DNA of 64,000 bases from Dipteronia dyeriana (lineage: Eukaryota; Streptophyta; Magnoliopsida; Sapindales; Sapindaceae), in assembly GCA_032871835.1 (NCBI GenBank), contig CM065299.1, positions 2,761,001 to 2,825,000 of the forward strand, read 5' to 3'. Shown piece after piece: positions 44,697 to 58,800 of the stretch; position 1 is the stretch's first letter; each line of letters opens with the position of its first letter. Under the pieces are notes generated by a model. The model was not told where the DNA came from and did not search any database. It worked only from the letters and a program-made list of their open reading frames with translations. Both the position numbers and the translations under genes were made by a program.

Positions 44697-47600
44697 TCAA
44701 CATTTGGTGAAGAGTAGGGAAGCATTTGTTCCTCCAAAGCCGAAAGAGTTTGACAAGGCAACTGCTATTGGCATCTCCTTTGAAGCAGTCAAAGGCATGA
44801 AAGTATCATTGAATATAGGATCTGGTTTATTGAGATTGAGTGTTAATGGTGCAACTCCCTGATAAAAGGAACCACCACATCTATTAGTAATCTGAAGGGC
44901 AAACGATTTGGTAACACGAACTGCTATAGCAGGCCATTTTAAGTTGTGGACTTACAAAAGGCAACAAAAGAGGCCATCAAAATGTGTAATATCTTAGATT
45001 TCCACCATTCAAGTGGACTTATTTAGATAATGAGTATGCAACCCATAGAACAGTTAATTTATGTTTCTTGGTTATGCATTCATACTCAAGTAGTAGGCAA
45101 TCTTGATGTTGCTAAGAACTTTCTTAGAAACTACGTGCCACCAATCATTACTATGCATATGCTTCAATTTGATAATCCAAAAGGTATAATAATTTAAATA
45201 TTACTCACATAATTTACTGCTAAAATGGCAAATATTGCTTCAACAGCACCAGCTGCTCCAAGAAGATGACCAACAGCACCCTGAAATATACATGTAATTA
45301 TTAGAAGGCTTTTTCAATCTCTCTCTCCAGATTATGTTACTCGTATGTGAATACTGACAACAATATGAATGATCATGATGATGATTACACAATCAATTTG
45401 ATAATATGTGCAGCTATCATGCACAGGCTCTAAAGTTTAATTCTGTCTACCATGTTAAGCGGCGCAAGGCGTAAAGACCATTAGCTGATCAAGAATCAGT
45501 TTAAAATCAATCTGGTTGAAAATACCAAAATTTACCTTCGTGGAGGAGAAGGCCAAAGCACCTGATGTTACATGATCAGAGAAAACGATTTTGATAGCAG
45601 TGGCTTCCACAGTATCACCTGAGTTAGGATTACAGCAACATGGACCACGTAAAGAGAAATCATAAGAAAATACAACTTTCTAAAGTAACCAGGGCAAGGG
45701 AAATTTGGAGAGGGCCAAAATGGCTTACCCAACGGTGTAGATGTGGCATGGGCATTTACATAATCCACCTGATCAGGATGAAGTCCAGACTGCAGGAATT
45801 GTAATGCAAAGATATTATAGTAAAATACAATAACAATCGCTTACATATTGACTTTCGAAACAAATAACATTGAAAGAAATTTGTTAAAGACGCCTTCTAC
45901 AAAAAGGGAACCATATTACTGGAACAACACCAGACTGTTTCCAAAATGCCTAAACAATAGGTCATGCAATCACAATGACTAGAACTCCAACTTAAAATTT
46001 TCATGCATTTTACATAGAGTGATCATATATAATTAAAAAAAATCATAATCTGCTTCATCACAATATCATCTGAGGTTAATTTTAAGTTAGGCATTTATTA
46101 TGCATACAAAATCATTTTGAATACTTTTATAAACCACCCAAGATGAAGATTGACCAAAGATTTCATACAACATTATCTAACATTATAATTTAAACATAAC
46201 TTAGTTCAGCAAATAACTACCACTGTGAGATGGACAAACAGTTCAAAGCTATCAACAACAAAATGTTACCCATTTCAAGGCTCGTTCCATGGCCAAGATG
46301 GCACCTCTTCCATCAGCATGTGGTTGAGTAATGTGATGTGCATCACCTAAACAACACCATGTCCCTCAGAAACCAATGATTTACCAAAGCAAGACCACAG
46401 ATGGAAATAATTACAAATTCCATATATTTTCAACAAATAACCTGACATCCCATAGCCGCGAAGCTCTGCATAAATTTTTGCACCCCGTTTCTTCGCATGC
46501 TCAAGTTCCTTAATAAGGAGAGGAAATGGTTAACTGATGGCAAAATAGTGGAGATCAACCCATTGAGATGAGAGATTAAAAAATACATGAATTTAAAAAG
46601 ATGCCAAAAAAATGTCTTAACTCACCTCTAATACCAAGACACCCGAACCTTCACCTATTCTGAGCTCAGAGTATAAGTTTAATGGCACAAAGCATCAAAG
46701 AGCAAAACAACCAAATAGCTCATTACACAACATTAACCTGTTATCTTTAATTACTTACACAAAACCATCCCGACCACAATCAAAAGGTCGTGAAGCTTCT
46801 TGTGGTGCAGAATTGTACTTTGAAGTCAAAGCTCTTGACCTGAAATTCAATCATAATTATTTGCAAGTAATATCAATGTATAACAAAGGGTCTTTCAAAA
46901 AAAATGTGTAAGAAAGGGACAAGTAATTTTCTCAGGCAGACCATTGTAAACAAAATCAAAGGAACCTAAATATTCATTATCCAACTTCAAAATAATTTGC
47001 AAGATTTTTGCCCAAAAGAGAAAATCCGGAAAATAGCTTAAAATTCCCTGTGTATGTTAACCATCATAGAAGACCTACGTGTCGTGCATTTGTTTCTACC
47101 TACTCATCTAACAACACCCACCACCCATCAACCTTATGTATGTCTATTATCTGCCTTCTAGAATCATCCCTATTCTTAAAAGGAGATAAGATATACAATT
47201 TGTCCGATACATACTTGCAAAATCCTGCAATAGATAAAGCATCAATACTGGACTCGGTGCCTCCAGCCACCATAACATCTGAATCTCCAAACTGGATCAT
47301 CCTTGCAGCATCACCAATAGAATGTGCCCCAGTAGCACAAGCAGTCACTGCCGCATGGTTTGGTCCCTATATTCAAAAGAAAAATAGACTACGTGATAAT
47401 ATCCTTTTCTTTTAGCAATACGATGGAAATGTCCATCACATCACCATGTACATACAAATTAAAGAGAGAAATTGTTTTTGCAAAGTATACAAGTTACTCA
47501 TCATTTTATTTTGGTTGGCAAAACATATATACATTTCACACGCCACCATACTATTGGCCCTAGCTTGAATAGTTGATTTAACTGGCCAAGGAACCATGAC

Positions 47601-48548
47601 AAAGAGAAGTAGAGCACCTTTCACTAGTTCTGATCAGCACAAATATGAGTTACATGAAGGATCTAGTTCACTGACTTGGCATGTCTTCAATTACTAATCA
47701 TATGTTTTTTAGCATAAAGTAGTTTTAATTGTAGAAGTATGCACGCACCTGGAATCCGTATTTCATGCTAACATGACCAGATGCCATGTTGATTAATATC
47801 CGTGGAATGAAAAATGGACTGAGCCGACGAAGGCGCTGAAAAAGCAGAGTTACCACTACCGTGGTTATTTTTAGTCCAATTAAGTAATTATCCAGTCCAT
47901 AGTTAAGACAAGAAGTATTAATGACGATCACAAATGATCTAGAATCATTTTTTTTTATGGATAGTATGGACTATGGAATAGTAACAAACTAACCTTTTCA
48001 CATATCATCTGTGCTGCATCCACTATATCACTGATGCTTCCTATGCCCCCACCAATCGATACTCCCTGGCATTTTTTGCATTAAGACACGTATTACCAAA
48101 CCATGGATTATATATATCCACATAGTATCTGCATATAACAAATCATTACCGTTCTTGTTTTCTGTTCCTGATCAGTGGGTAGCCATTTTGCATCATGAAG
48201 AGCCTCATCAGCTGCACACAGCGCATAGGCTATAAACCTTGCCATTGACCTATTCTCCTAAACAAATAAAAGGAAAAAATAATCATCTAAAATTTCTCAA
48301 AAGAAGCATGGAAAGCATCAAAAACTCCATCAAATATCATCAAACTAACAAGACATAGTTAACTACTGTAAAAAAAACTTAAGACTTCAGATTAATCTTC
48401 ACAATATGGTGTGTTGACTGTACAGATTTTGTCATAATTTTACTTGATTGTATAGTTATTTCTTTCCTTAGTTAGGACCTAAATTAGAGGGATTTGGTTC
48501 TCTAAATTAAGAGAAACAGATCCTCCATTTATTGGCAGTCCTCAACTG

Positions 48549-48582
<34 letters not shown>

Positions 48583-51500
48583 GTTGACAAAATAAAATTT
48601 AAGGCAATAAAGCCTAATTCTTCATGGTATCAGAGCACTCTCTTAACCCTAACAAACCATAGTTTTCCCTACTGCTCCTTCCGGCAGTAAACCACCCTAA
48701 AATACTTCAAACATGTCCACCGACTCCATTTCAGAAGTTGGTTCCGTTCCAGAGCCCCCAAAAACCGATAACTATGGAGGTGGGAGTTTGGAACAAAACT
48801 CACATCCCAATCTTCCCATAACTGGTCACAAATTGCCGGTAAAAATTTTCTTCAATGGTCCAAGTCTATGCTCATCTACATCAGGGGAAAAGACAGATGA
48901 ATATCTGATCGAAGGAATCACCAAACCAGCCAAGGAAGATGCCGGTTACCGCAAGTGGAAGACAGAAAACAATTTGGTGATGTCGTGACTGCTCAATTCG
49001 ATGAATAATGATATAAGCGAGAATTTTCTACTGTTTGGAACGGCAAAAGAAATCTGGGATGCAGCCAAAGAAACCTTCTCTACGACTGACAACACAGCAG
49101 AATTGTTTACTGTTGAGGGAATTTTGCATGATCTTCGTCAAGGGGAGGAAACAGTCACTCAATACTTCACCAAACTTACTCGGTTATGGCAGCAACTTGA
49201 CACCTTCGACAATGATGTTTTTGTTGACCATAAAGATGAGGCTACACACAAGAAAAGCATTGAGAAGAGAAGGATATTCAAGTTCCTGCTAGGGCTGAAC
49301 AGAAACCTTGATGAGGTGAGAGGCAGAATCATGGTTGTCATGCCCTTGCCTACCATCCGAGAGGCTTTTTCAGAAGTTGTATGCGAAGAAAGCAGGAGGA
49401 AAGTCATGCTTGGTACTGACAGCAGCAGTTCTCAGCCTGATGGGAGTGCACTGGCAATTAGTGGAGGCCAAATTTCCTCTTTCAACAGCAAATCTAGGAA
49501 GGATCGTCCATGGTGTGACCATTGCAAGAGGCCTGGTCATGTTAAAGACAACTGCTGGAAATTGCATGGAAAACCGACAGATTGGAAGCCTAAGGCAGAG
49601 GGAGAAGGGTGAGCAAACATGACAACCTATGGGGACTCACCTACTGCTACTGCTATTGCTGAATTATTTAGCAAGGAACAATTGATTTTTCTCCAGAAGT
49701 TGATCAACCAGCAACCACAGTCTATCATTGCATCAGGATCATTGGCTCATTCAGGTAACCAATTGACTGCCCTTAATGCAAAACAATTGCCGAGTGAGTT
49801 TTGGATTATTGACTCGGGCGCATCAGATCATATGACAGGGGATGTTAGCGTGTTTACTACATACACTCCCTGACATAACCATCTCAATATTCGTATAGCA
49901 GATGGGTCATTGTCCAAGGTTGCTGGGTCGTTTCAGTGGCAGTCACTAACACAATTACTCTCGACTCTGTGTTATTTGTACCTAAATTGGATTGCAATCT
50001 ATTATCTGTGAGAAAATTTACCCAAGATAAGAAATGTGTAGCTAAATTTTCTCCAAAATTGTGTCTTTTTCAGGACTTGGGTTCGGGGAGGACGATTGGC
50101 AGTGCTAGAGTCAGTTCTGGACTCTACTATCTCAAAGCGGAGCCTTCTGTGGGAAAACGGTTCACTCCAACAGCATGTGGGGCGATTGCAATAAATCTTC
50201 TAGAACCTCTAATCTAGTGTCTGGGCCTTACAGTGATAAGGATGTCTTGATTTGGTATTATCGTCTAGGCCATTTAAGTTTTCCTTATTTGTCAAAATTA
50301 TTTCCTGTATTGTTCAGAAATAAAAATCCACTCCTTTTTCAATGTGAGATCTGTCAGTTTGCTAAACATTCTTGGAGCACGTATTCAATTTCATCATATA
50401 AATCATCCAAACCTTTTTCAATTATCCATAGTGATGTTTGGGGGCCTTCTAGGGTTCCAAACATCACAGGAGCTAAGTGGTTCGTTTCTTTTATAGATGA
50501 TCACACCAGGCTCACCTGGATTTATCTTATGAAGGAAAAATCTAAAGTGACACATTTTTAAATGTTTTAAAAAGATTATTCAAACTCAATTTGAAACAAG
50601 GATTCAAATTTTTCGAACCGACAATGTTAAAGAGTTTTTTAACTCAATCCTTGACAATTATCTTTCTGATGAGGGAATTGTACATCAAAGTATGTGTGTA
50701 GATACACCCCAACAGAATGGAATTGCTGAGAGAAAGAATCGTCATTTGTTAGAGGTTGCACGCTCCCTGATGTTTTCTAGTAATGTTCCAAAGAATTTTT
50801 GGGGTGAAGCGGTTCTTATTGCAGCATTCCTAATTAACCAGGCTCCCTCCAAAGTTTTAAATTTTTTCACACCCAGTAAAATCCTTCAAAAATTATATCC
50901 TCAAAATCGGTTATTAACCGATATTTCTACCAAAAATTTTAGATGCACTGTTTTCATCCATGTGTATTCCCATAATCGCAGTAAATTGGATCCTAAATCT
51001 ATTAAGGGGATATTTATTGGATATTCTCCTAATAAGAAGGGATATAAGTGTTATTGTCCATCTACTAAACGTATTTATCACACAATGGATGTAACATTTT
51101 TTGAAAATCAATCTTTTTTTCCCAAAACCGATATTCAAGGGGGGAATTCTACCTCAAATCATGAATATCTGTTTTGAGATCCTAGTCCAAGTCTAATTCT
51201 CCCTACTGAATCCGGTTTTATTCATAAAAATCAGCCTCACAATCAGCAATTAATTGCTGAAAATCAAAGTCAACTCTCTTCTGAAATTCATAAATCAAAT
51301 CAGTCACATAATCAACAATTAATTGCTTACAATCAGCAATTAATTGCTGAAAATCAGCAACCTAGTCCAAGTCAACACTCTCTTGAAATTCAAAAATCAA
51401 ATCGGCCTCCTAATCTGCAATTAATTGTTCAAAATCAGCAATTAATTACTCAAAATCAGCAGCCAAGTCCAGGTCAACTCTCTCTTGAAATTCAAAATTC

Positions 51501-54500
51501 AAATCAGCCTCATAATCTACAATTAATTGCTCAAAATCAGCAATTAATTACTCAAAATCAGCAGCCAAGTCTAGGTCAACTCTATTATGAAATTCACAAA
51601 TCAAATCAGTCTCATAATCAACAAATAATTGCTGAAAATCAGCCTTCTAGCTCTTCTAGGAATCAGCAGCCTCAATCTTGCCTTAACCCACCTCAATCTT
51701 GTCAGAATTCCCCTAGAAATCAGCAGCGGTTTAACTCACCAAAGAATCAACCCATCCACATGCAAAAGAAGATAATTGTATACCACAGAAAGGGGAAGCT
51801 GGGAGATAGGATTCAGACAGATAATAACACTAGTCAAGAATCCAAACCTGAATCCACAGTCCAAGATTTTGACCCAAATCCAGCAGAGACTGAAACGGCT
51901 CCAATATCTGATTCTGATATGCCTATTGACGTAAGAAAGGGGTACAGGGAATGTCGGGACAGACCTCTGTATCCTATCGCTCAATATGTGTGTTATGAAG
52001 GTATCTCATCCAGATTCAAAACTTTTATTTCAAGGCTCTCTAACATTTCAGTGCCAAGAAACATAAAGGAAGCTTTGAAAATTCCAGAGTGGAAGAAGGC
52101 AGTTGAGGATGAGATTCATGCACTGGATAAAAACGGGACATGGGAACTGTCAGCTCTGCCAGAAGGAAAAAATTCAGTCGGTTGCAAATGGGTCTTTACA
52201 GTCAAGACAAAAGCAGATGGAAGTGTAGAACGATTCAAGGCACGATTGGTAGCAAAGGGATTCACACAGTCCTTTGGTATTGATTACGAGGAGACTTTTG
52301 CACCGGTGGCCAAATTAAATGCAATCCGGATATTGTTATCTCTAGCAGCAAATTTGGATTGGCCTCTTCACCAGATGGACGTGAAAAACGCATTCCTTAA
52401 CGGGAACCTTGCAGAAGAAGTGTACATGGAGATTCCACCTGGTTTCGAATCTACAACTACTGTTAATAAGGTAAGCAGACTTCGAAAGTCACATTATGGA
52501 CTGAAGCAGTCTTCTCGGGCCTGGTTTGAACGATTCACTCAAGTCCTCAAGAAACATGGTTATGGGCAGTGTCAATCTGATCACACCATGTTCATCAAGT
52601 ACTCAGAAAATGGGTTGCGGGCTATATTGATAGTATATGTGGATGATATAGTCTTAACCGGGGATTTTATGGAGGAGATACCATGTATAAAGAGCTTCCT
52701 CACCCAAGAGTTTGAGATAAAAGATTTGGGACATCTAAGATACTTCCTAGGGATGGAAATAGCTCGCTCAAAAAGGGGTATTTTCATATCCCAAAGGAAA
52801 TATGTTCTTGACTTGTTGCAAGAAACCAGAATGGAAGAGTGCAAGCCAACTGAAACTCCCATGGACACCACAATGAAGCTCGGTTTTGACAGGGACAGCC
52901 CTCTAGTAGACAAGAGGAGATATCAGAGACTTGTCGGAAAGCTAATCTATCTCTCACTCACAAGGCCGGACATAGCTTTCCCTGTTAGTGTTGTTATTCA
53001 ATATATGAACAGCCCTACAAAGGAACATATGGTGGTTGTCCAGAGAATACTTAAGTACCTGAAATTAACCCCAGGAAAAGGACTGTTTTTCAAGAAAGTA
53101 GCAAGCAGGGAGGTATCCGTTTTCACCGATGCTGATTGGGCAGGTTCAGTTATAGACCGTAGGTCCACTTCGGGTTATTGCACTACAGTTTGGGGGATTC
53201 TAACCACTTGGAGAAGTAAAAAACAGTCGGTGGTAGCTAGAAGCAGTGCCGAAGCTGAATTCCGTACAATGGCACATGGAATATGTGAAGGTCTTTGGAT
53301 CAAACGAGTTTTAAGTGATCTAAAAGTACCATTTGAAGGGTCTATCAACATGACAACATGTTCTGAGACAACCAAGCTACGATTAGTATTGCTAAAAATC
53401 CAGTTCACCATGATCGGACTAAGCACATTGAGATAGATCAACACTTCATAAAGGAAAAGATTGATGGAGGGGTTTTACAGCTGGTTTACACTTCAACCAG
53501 CCAACAAATTGCAGATATTTTAACTAAACCTCTTCCACGGGCAAAATTTGATGAATTAAGTAGCAAGCTGGGTATGATCAATATTTTCAACCCAACTTGA
53601 GGGGGGGTGTTGACTGTACAGATTTTGTCATAATTTTACTTGATTGTATAGTTATTTCTTTCCTTAGTTAGGAACTAAATTAGCGGGATTTGGTTCTCTA
53701 AATTATGAGAAACAGATCCTCCATTTATTGGCAGTCCTCAACTGCTGTATATATATATATTCAAGTTGACAAAATAAAATTTAAGGCAATAAAGCCTAAT
53801 TCTTCATGGTGTCATGTAACAATTATTCCAGCATTTTCAATCCCCAATTTGGTGCCACAGAGATCCCACAATCCTTCTTTTGATCTAATTCAAACTATAT
53901 ATACTATATAGCATAAATAAACATCAGAATGTTCAAATTCTTCATTCGCAACTAGAGCAATCAATGAAAGCTATTCTACTCCAAAAAAAAACAAAACTTT
54001 CAAAGAGAAAAGCAACATCTTACAAATACTGGGTTACCTTAGAATTAAACCAGAGTTGCTCATTGAATTGACCAGGATTGGACCCACAAGGCACAACAGC
54101 AGCTACTTTGGAAGTCAATTGATCAAACACATGCAACTGAGTTTCTCTATCAAAATTACCCATCTTCAGATCATCAACGGTTATCTCCCTAATCCCACAC
54201 TCACCCCCTATCAAACGCTCCCACGTGGCCTCCACCCCACAACCCAGAGGCGTCACCATTCCCATCCCTGAAAAACAAAACAAAAAATGAAAACTTTCAA
54301 TAAACCCACAACAGAAACAGACCCACAAACACACACACACACAGAGACAAACATATAGAAATAATGTTACCAGTGACAACAACTCTTCGAAGAGGAGCAA
54401 GTGGGGGTGGTTCAAAGGCTTCAAAACGAGAACGAGAACAAGAAGAAGAAGATGAAGAGGAAATGAAACGAGTGAATTGGAAACGAGAAGGGAAAAAGAG

Positions 54501-54524
54501 TCGACGCCAAGATGATGTCGCCAT
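44697..54524 (-). CDS. KAS: Mitochondrial 3-oxoacyl-ACP synthase (beta-ketoacyl-ACP synthase)
   Basis: Fourteen exons (minus): 54524-54371, 54267-54038, 48257-48150, 48065-47994, 47835-47749, 47366-47215, 46839-46759, 46659-46626, 46508-46442, 46346-46270, 45789-45729, 45618-45536, 45280-45209, 44858-44697. They join in frame to 479 residues. The Arg/Ser-rich N-terminus ([20 protein letters not shown]) fits a mitochondrial presequence. The thiolase-fold catalytic triad is present: Cys about 227 in [10 protein letters not shown], His about 368 in VNAHATST, His about 407 in [26 protein letters not shown] closes the protein. It condenses malonyl-ACP with acyl-ACP, including for octanoate/lipoate synthesis. 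Intron 2 (48258-54037) is about 5.8 kb because copia element 2 lies in it. Confidence 0.95.
48713..53600 (+). pseudogene. Copia 2 gag-pol, broken by stops and frameshifts
   Basis: Order: gag (48713-49612; UBN2-like [20 protein letters not shown]; zinc knuckle [14 protein letters not shown]), protease ([14 protein letters not shown], about 49800), GAG-pre-integrase and integrase (50220-50900; [35 protein letters not shown]), Q/N-rich linker, reverse transcriptase (about 52100-52900; [18 protein letters not shown]), RNase H (about 53120-53300; [16 protein letters not shown]) and [11 protein letters not shown] at the end. Stops at 48986, 49610 and 51175 and frame changes near 49930, 50175 and 53390 inactivate it. 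50692-53436 is one frame except for the stop at 51175. Confidence 0.9.
51225..51760 (+). repeat. Q/N-rich coding repeats between integrase and RT in copia 2
   Basis: Imperfect repeats around AATCAGCAATTAATTGCTGA encode [13 protein letters not shown] units in frame with the polyprotein, giving roughly ten NQQLI/NLQLI repeats. They alternate with a longer unit containing QPSPSQ and S-LEIQKSN. The stretch is rich in Gln and Asn. Confidence 0.8.
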
Positions 54525-55825
54525 GGTTGGTTTTTCTGATTACTGTTTTGAGTACAAATATAGTGGCGGTACTTTAAGAGAGTGTCTCAAAGAGTCAAAG
54601 ACACCTTGAAGAAGTTGCACTTCAATATTGGTCTTATGTGGAAAAAATTACTTGTTGCTCTATTATATATCTATCTACTCAAACAAGCCTTTCTAAAAAT
54701 TTCATAAAATACAAGTTTTATTTTTCCAAACTAAATTATTATTATTATTATTATTATTGAAACCGACAAATGGGTCATAAACCGGTTCATTTCCAGATTT
54801 ATCAAGATCAAACATTACATCTTTAAGATTCTGTTTGGAAGAATTTTTTCAAGTAGATCTTTTAGAAGTAGATCTTTCAAAGTAGATCTTTTACGAGTAG
54901 AGTTTTTAATAGGGAGATGTTGGTTGTTTGGTTTTCAATTAAAACAAGTTTTTTTATATAGTAAGATTACTAAAATATTAAAAAGTTATTTTAAATGATA
55001 GGGTTATATTAAAATTTTTAATATTATTAAAAAAATTTAAAAATATCTATTTGAAAAAGCCTAAAATTTGAGTTTCTCCAAGTAGAAGTAAAACAATTTT
55101 TTTAATCATCTAAATACTCTACTGATTGACAACCAAACGATATAATTTTTTTTTTAAGTTTTCTACACTTAAAATATAACTTTTGAAATTTCAAAAACTT
55201 AAAATATAACTTTTGAAATTTCAAAAAGAAATAAAAATATATATCTTAAATTTAACATTGAATTATCTCAAAAAAAAAATCCGTTATATATTTTTGGTGT
55301 TCTGAAATATACACTTGAATTGATTGGACTTTTTTATGTAATATAAACAAAAAAATTAGCATGAATTATAAAGAAAAAAAATTCCAAAAAAAGATAATAA
55401 TAATAATAATATATAAAAAAAATCGAGGTCAACGTGGCGGAAGCCAATTGGTGGAAAAGCTTGTTGCAAATCTATAATAAAGAGCCTGATACCATAGGAT
55501 CAGCAAAAAAAAAAATAGAGCGACAGTGAACCTCCTTCTTCTTCTTGTTGTTATCTTGTTGATTGTTCGATTAAATACATAAAATTATAAACATCCCATC
55601 AACGATCTCTCAAAATCAAAATCAAAAACACCGTCATCAGATACACACACAAGTCACAACCAATCTCTCTCTCTCCCTCTCGAATTCACACACACATACA
55701 TATAAATAATTAAATATACACACATTTAAAAAAAAAAAAAAAAAAAAAAAGCTTGAATTTTTTTCGTTTTTGAAATTTTGTATTCTTCTTGTTCTTTGGG
55801 TTTCGTTGAATTCGAGTTATTTAGT
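54525..55825. promoter_or_regulatory. Divergent promoter region of KAS and IBR5
   Basis: The 1.3 kb between the two start codons holds an (ATT)n tract near 54737-54758 and a MITE-like stretch (separate entry). Nearer IBR5 there is an ACGTGGC G-box/ABRE-like motif (55432-55438) and CCAAT (55444-55448). A TATAATAA motif lies near 55473. The IBR5 leader is CT-rich and CA-rich and contains a run of 23 A (55728-55750). Confidence 0.4.
54829..55145. mobile_element. MITE-like sequence related to 9938-10245
   Basis: It starts near TCTGTTTGGAAGAA and ends near ACAACCAAACGATA. It contains repeated AGTAGATCTTT motifs (54852-54902) and an inner GTTGTTTGGTTTTC. The same motif types occur in the element at 9938-10245. 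Terminal repeats are short and no target duplication is evident. Confidence 0.35.
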
Positions 55826-58800
55826 ATGAGGAAGAGAGAGAGGGAGAATCCGTGCGGTGTCTGCGGTCACTACCACAAGTACGAGGAAGGGGAGGTGTGC
55901 GGCATCTGCGGCCACCGCTCTCCGTCATCGTCGGAGAAGACCGCCACTCTTCAGGTCAGCGCTTTCCCCTCCGAGATCCTGCCGGAGTTTCTCTACCTCG
56001 GCAGCTACGACAACGCCTCCCGCTCTGAGTTGCTCAAGACTCAGGGGATCACTCGTGTTCTTAATGTGAGTTCGTTTGAATTAAAAAAAAAAAAAATTGA
56101 TGTGTTTATTATTATTATGATAATTTGTTTTAGGTTTTGTTTGGTGATTTATTTTTATGTTTATTGTTATTGTTATTTTTGTGTTAGGGTTAACGATATT
56201 GTTTAATATATTGATTGAGATTATGTGAGGGAGCTGTTAGTTTTGATTTTGTTGGTCAAAATTTAATCTTTATGTCTTGCTAGTAAAGAAGCAAAGTCGA
56301 AAATATTTGAGAATCGAATCAATTCGATCTTATACATACGCTAGAAAGGCAGATGTTTTTTAAGATTGGAAGATATTGGAAGATATTGCCATGGAAATTG
56401 AATGGATATGAGTAGAAATCTGAAGATTTTTAATTCCTTTACATATAATCAGTCAATAATAGGAAGAATAACAAGTGAATCTAGTGTAACTGGTATTCAT
56501 GAAAGGGTTGGATTCTATGGTTAGGGCAATAAATGCTTGGTTACAATCATATGGTGCAAAACCATTTTCTTTATGTGAAGTAGCTTTTTAGAAATGGTTT
56601 CAATTGATGTTTTACAGTCACTAATTGATTTTTCTGAATGATATTTGGAGGATGCTATGTTGTTTCTTTCTTTCTTAATTCCTCATCATCATAAAATTAG
56701 GCTTAAAGATGTGATTGTGATCTATCTATGCTTCTACAGAAAGAACAAATTCTTCTATTTAATTATTGCTTATATGTGTGAAATATAGAACTCATAATAC
56801 TTTGGGTTATTCAAGTTGTATATCATGTGTCATATTCTTATACCGCTTATTTCGTCTGTATGCAGACGGTACCTTCTTGTCAAAATCTCTACAAGAACTC
56901 ATTTACCTATCACTGCCTTCAAGATGACAAAACTTTACAATTCGATGATGCAATTCAGTTTTTAGGTGTGTTTCTATTTGTTGGTCAAATTCTTGGTTTT
57001 GGTTTTTTAGACACTGATGTATTTAAATGTCACTTGTTGAAATTGTGTACATGAGATGCACTTTGTAAGTATATAGATTCATTTACACTGACTAGTGTTT
57101 ATAGTTAAATATGGTGATTAAATATATCATAGGCATTGATTACTACTCAATGAAATTAACAGACTATACTTGATAGTTTAATTTGTTTTAGTTGAGCTTT
57201 ATTTGGAATCAGAAAGTGAAAATGAGAGCATTATTCATGCAAAGAGCTGTAGAGGATTGCTGTCTTAAATAACGTGTACACACAACGCCACTTAGATGAT
57301 TCTGTACACAACTGCCACTGACACATCTTTTGTTGTTTATTTTTTCAATTTATTTTTTTGCAGAGCAATGCGAAAGGGACAGGGCTCGTGTTCTTGTGCA
57401 CTGCATGTCCGGAAAAAATAGGTTGCTTATTATCTCATATTTTTTTCTTTTTTGATCAAATGCAATAATAGAAACATACATCACCCTCACACACAAACAA
57501 AAAATGTTTAATGTTAGAATGTTATAAGCAAGCATCACACACCACCCGTTTTGGAAGTGCCTGGTGGGCCTTGATTCTGCAAGCTTTTGTAATGGTTTGT
57601 GGTGAGGATCCTGTCAGACAACTATGCCATTGGTAACAGTTGAATTAGGATTATGTTCTTTCTGACAGGTCACCAGCCATTGTAATAGCATACTTGATGA
57701 AGCGTAAAGGATGGAGGCTTCCACAGAGTTATCAATGGGTGAAGGAGAGGAGACCAACTGTTGAGTTATCACAAGGTATTCAATTACGTATCTGGATACT
57801 AAGCTGTTGCATAAATGAAGTACCAGTTATTTTGGAATATTTTCAGTCAAGAATATTATTTGTTTGATAGAAAACATTCTAGCTTTCAAAGTGGCAGCTA
57901 CATTAATTCTTAGACTAAAAAAGCACAAATTTGAGCAGAAACTAAAGTGCCTGATAAATTGACCTCCTGCTTCATTTATATAATTTTGAGTGTCATGATA
58001 CCTGGTTTTCTTATAGACTCTGACCCATAAACTAGATTGTTCTGTTAAAATATATAATTGAACCCTGATTGTTGGAAGCTTTTGTTCTTCTGGAGTTGCC
58101 AAGAAATTGTTATTCCAACTTTCATTCCGATGCTCTGCTTATTCTATGGTTTTCTTTTACATGTAGTTGCAAAATTATGGAAATAATCTTATAGAACTTA
58201 TGATATATGTTTGCTCAACATTCCAAGTAGTGAACGGTTTGGTGAAAGAAAAATGCATGTTATTGTTACAATGGTCAAAAGATTTGATTGAAACCGATTT
58301 TATCTCTGTGTTCGTTGCAAATTATCAATGTACCTTCTATCAAGAATGTCCTTTCCTCATCTATGATAAAATATTGTAGGCATAAAATTTATTGGGAGGT
58401 TAACATCTGAACTTATTAGTCAAACTATTATCTAGCATTCTTACCCTAGCTTTGAAAAGTTCGTTATTTTTAGAGTTAAAATTGGCATTATTGTATTTAG
58501 ACGTTGCGGAAATTCCTTAACTTCAAGATTACCCTGACTTTCTTCCTGTTGGAACTTTGTTATTACAGCTGCATCAGAGCAATTACAGGAGTATGAACAG
58601 AAGATCTTTGGGTCGATTGATAATAGTCAGCCTGCCATCATGCCTGCTGGTGTGCCATCATTTAGCTTCGGTTTTCCAAAGGTTAATGAGTCGATTCCTG
58701 TTCCTTCTTTCAACACTGGTTTCAGGGCACCTTCCATCTTTGCTCGTCCTCCTTTAAACGTCGCTCCACAGGAGTTCACATTCGTAGCTGGCCAGACTGA

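Larger units (their letters stand above)
48412..53806 (+). mobile_element. Copia LTR retrotransposon 2 in KAS intron 2
   Basis: LTRs at 48412-48624 (213 bp) and 53608-53806 (199 bp) both run TGTTGACTGTACAG to CTAATTCTTCA. A perfect 5-bp duplication TGGTG flanks it (48407-48411 and 53807-53811). The primer-binding site TGGTATCAGAGC starts at 48625 and a G-rich polypurine tract precedes 53608. LTRs differ by about four substitutions plus the length of an internal (TA)n tract, so the insertion is fairly recent. It lies antisense to KAS and does not touch any KAS exon. Confidence 0.96.

Noticed and set aside
55778..55825. Upstream in-frame Met as the IBR5 start
   Set aside because: The family begins at MRKRERENPC; the upstream 16 residues follow poly-A leader sequence and have no family support.
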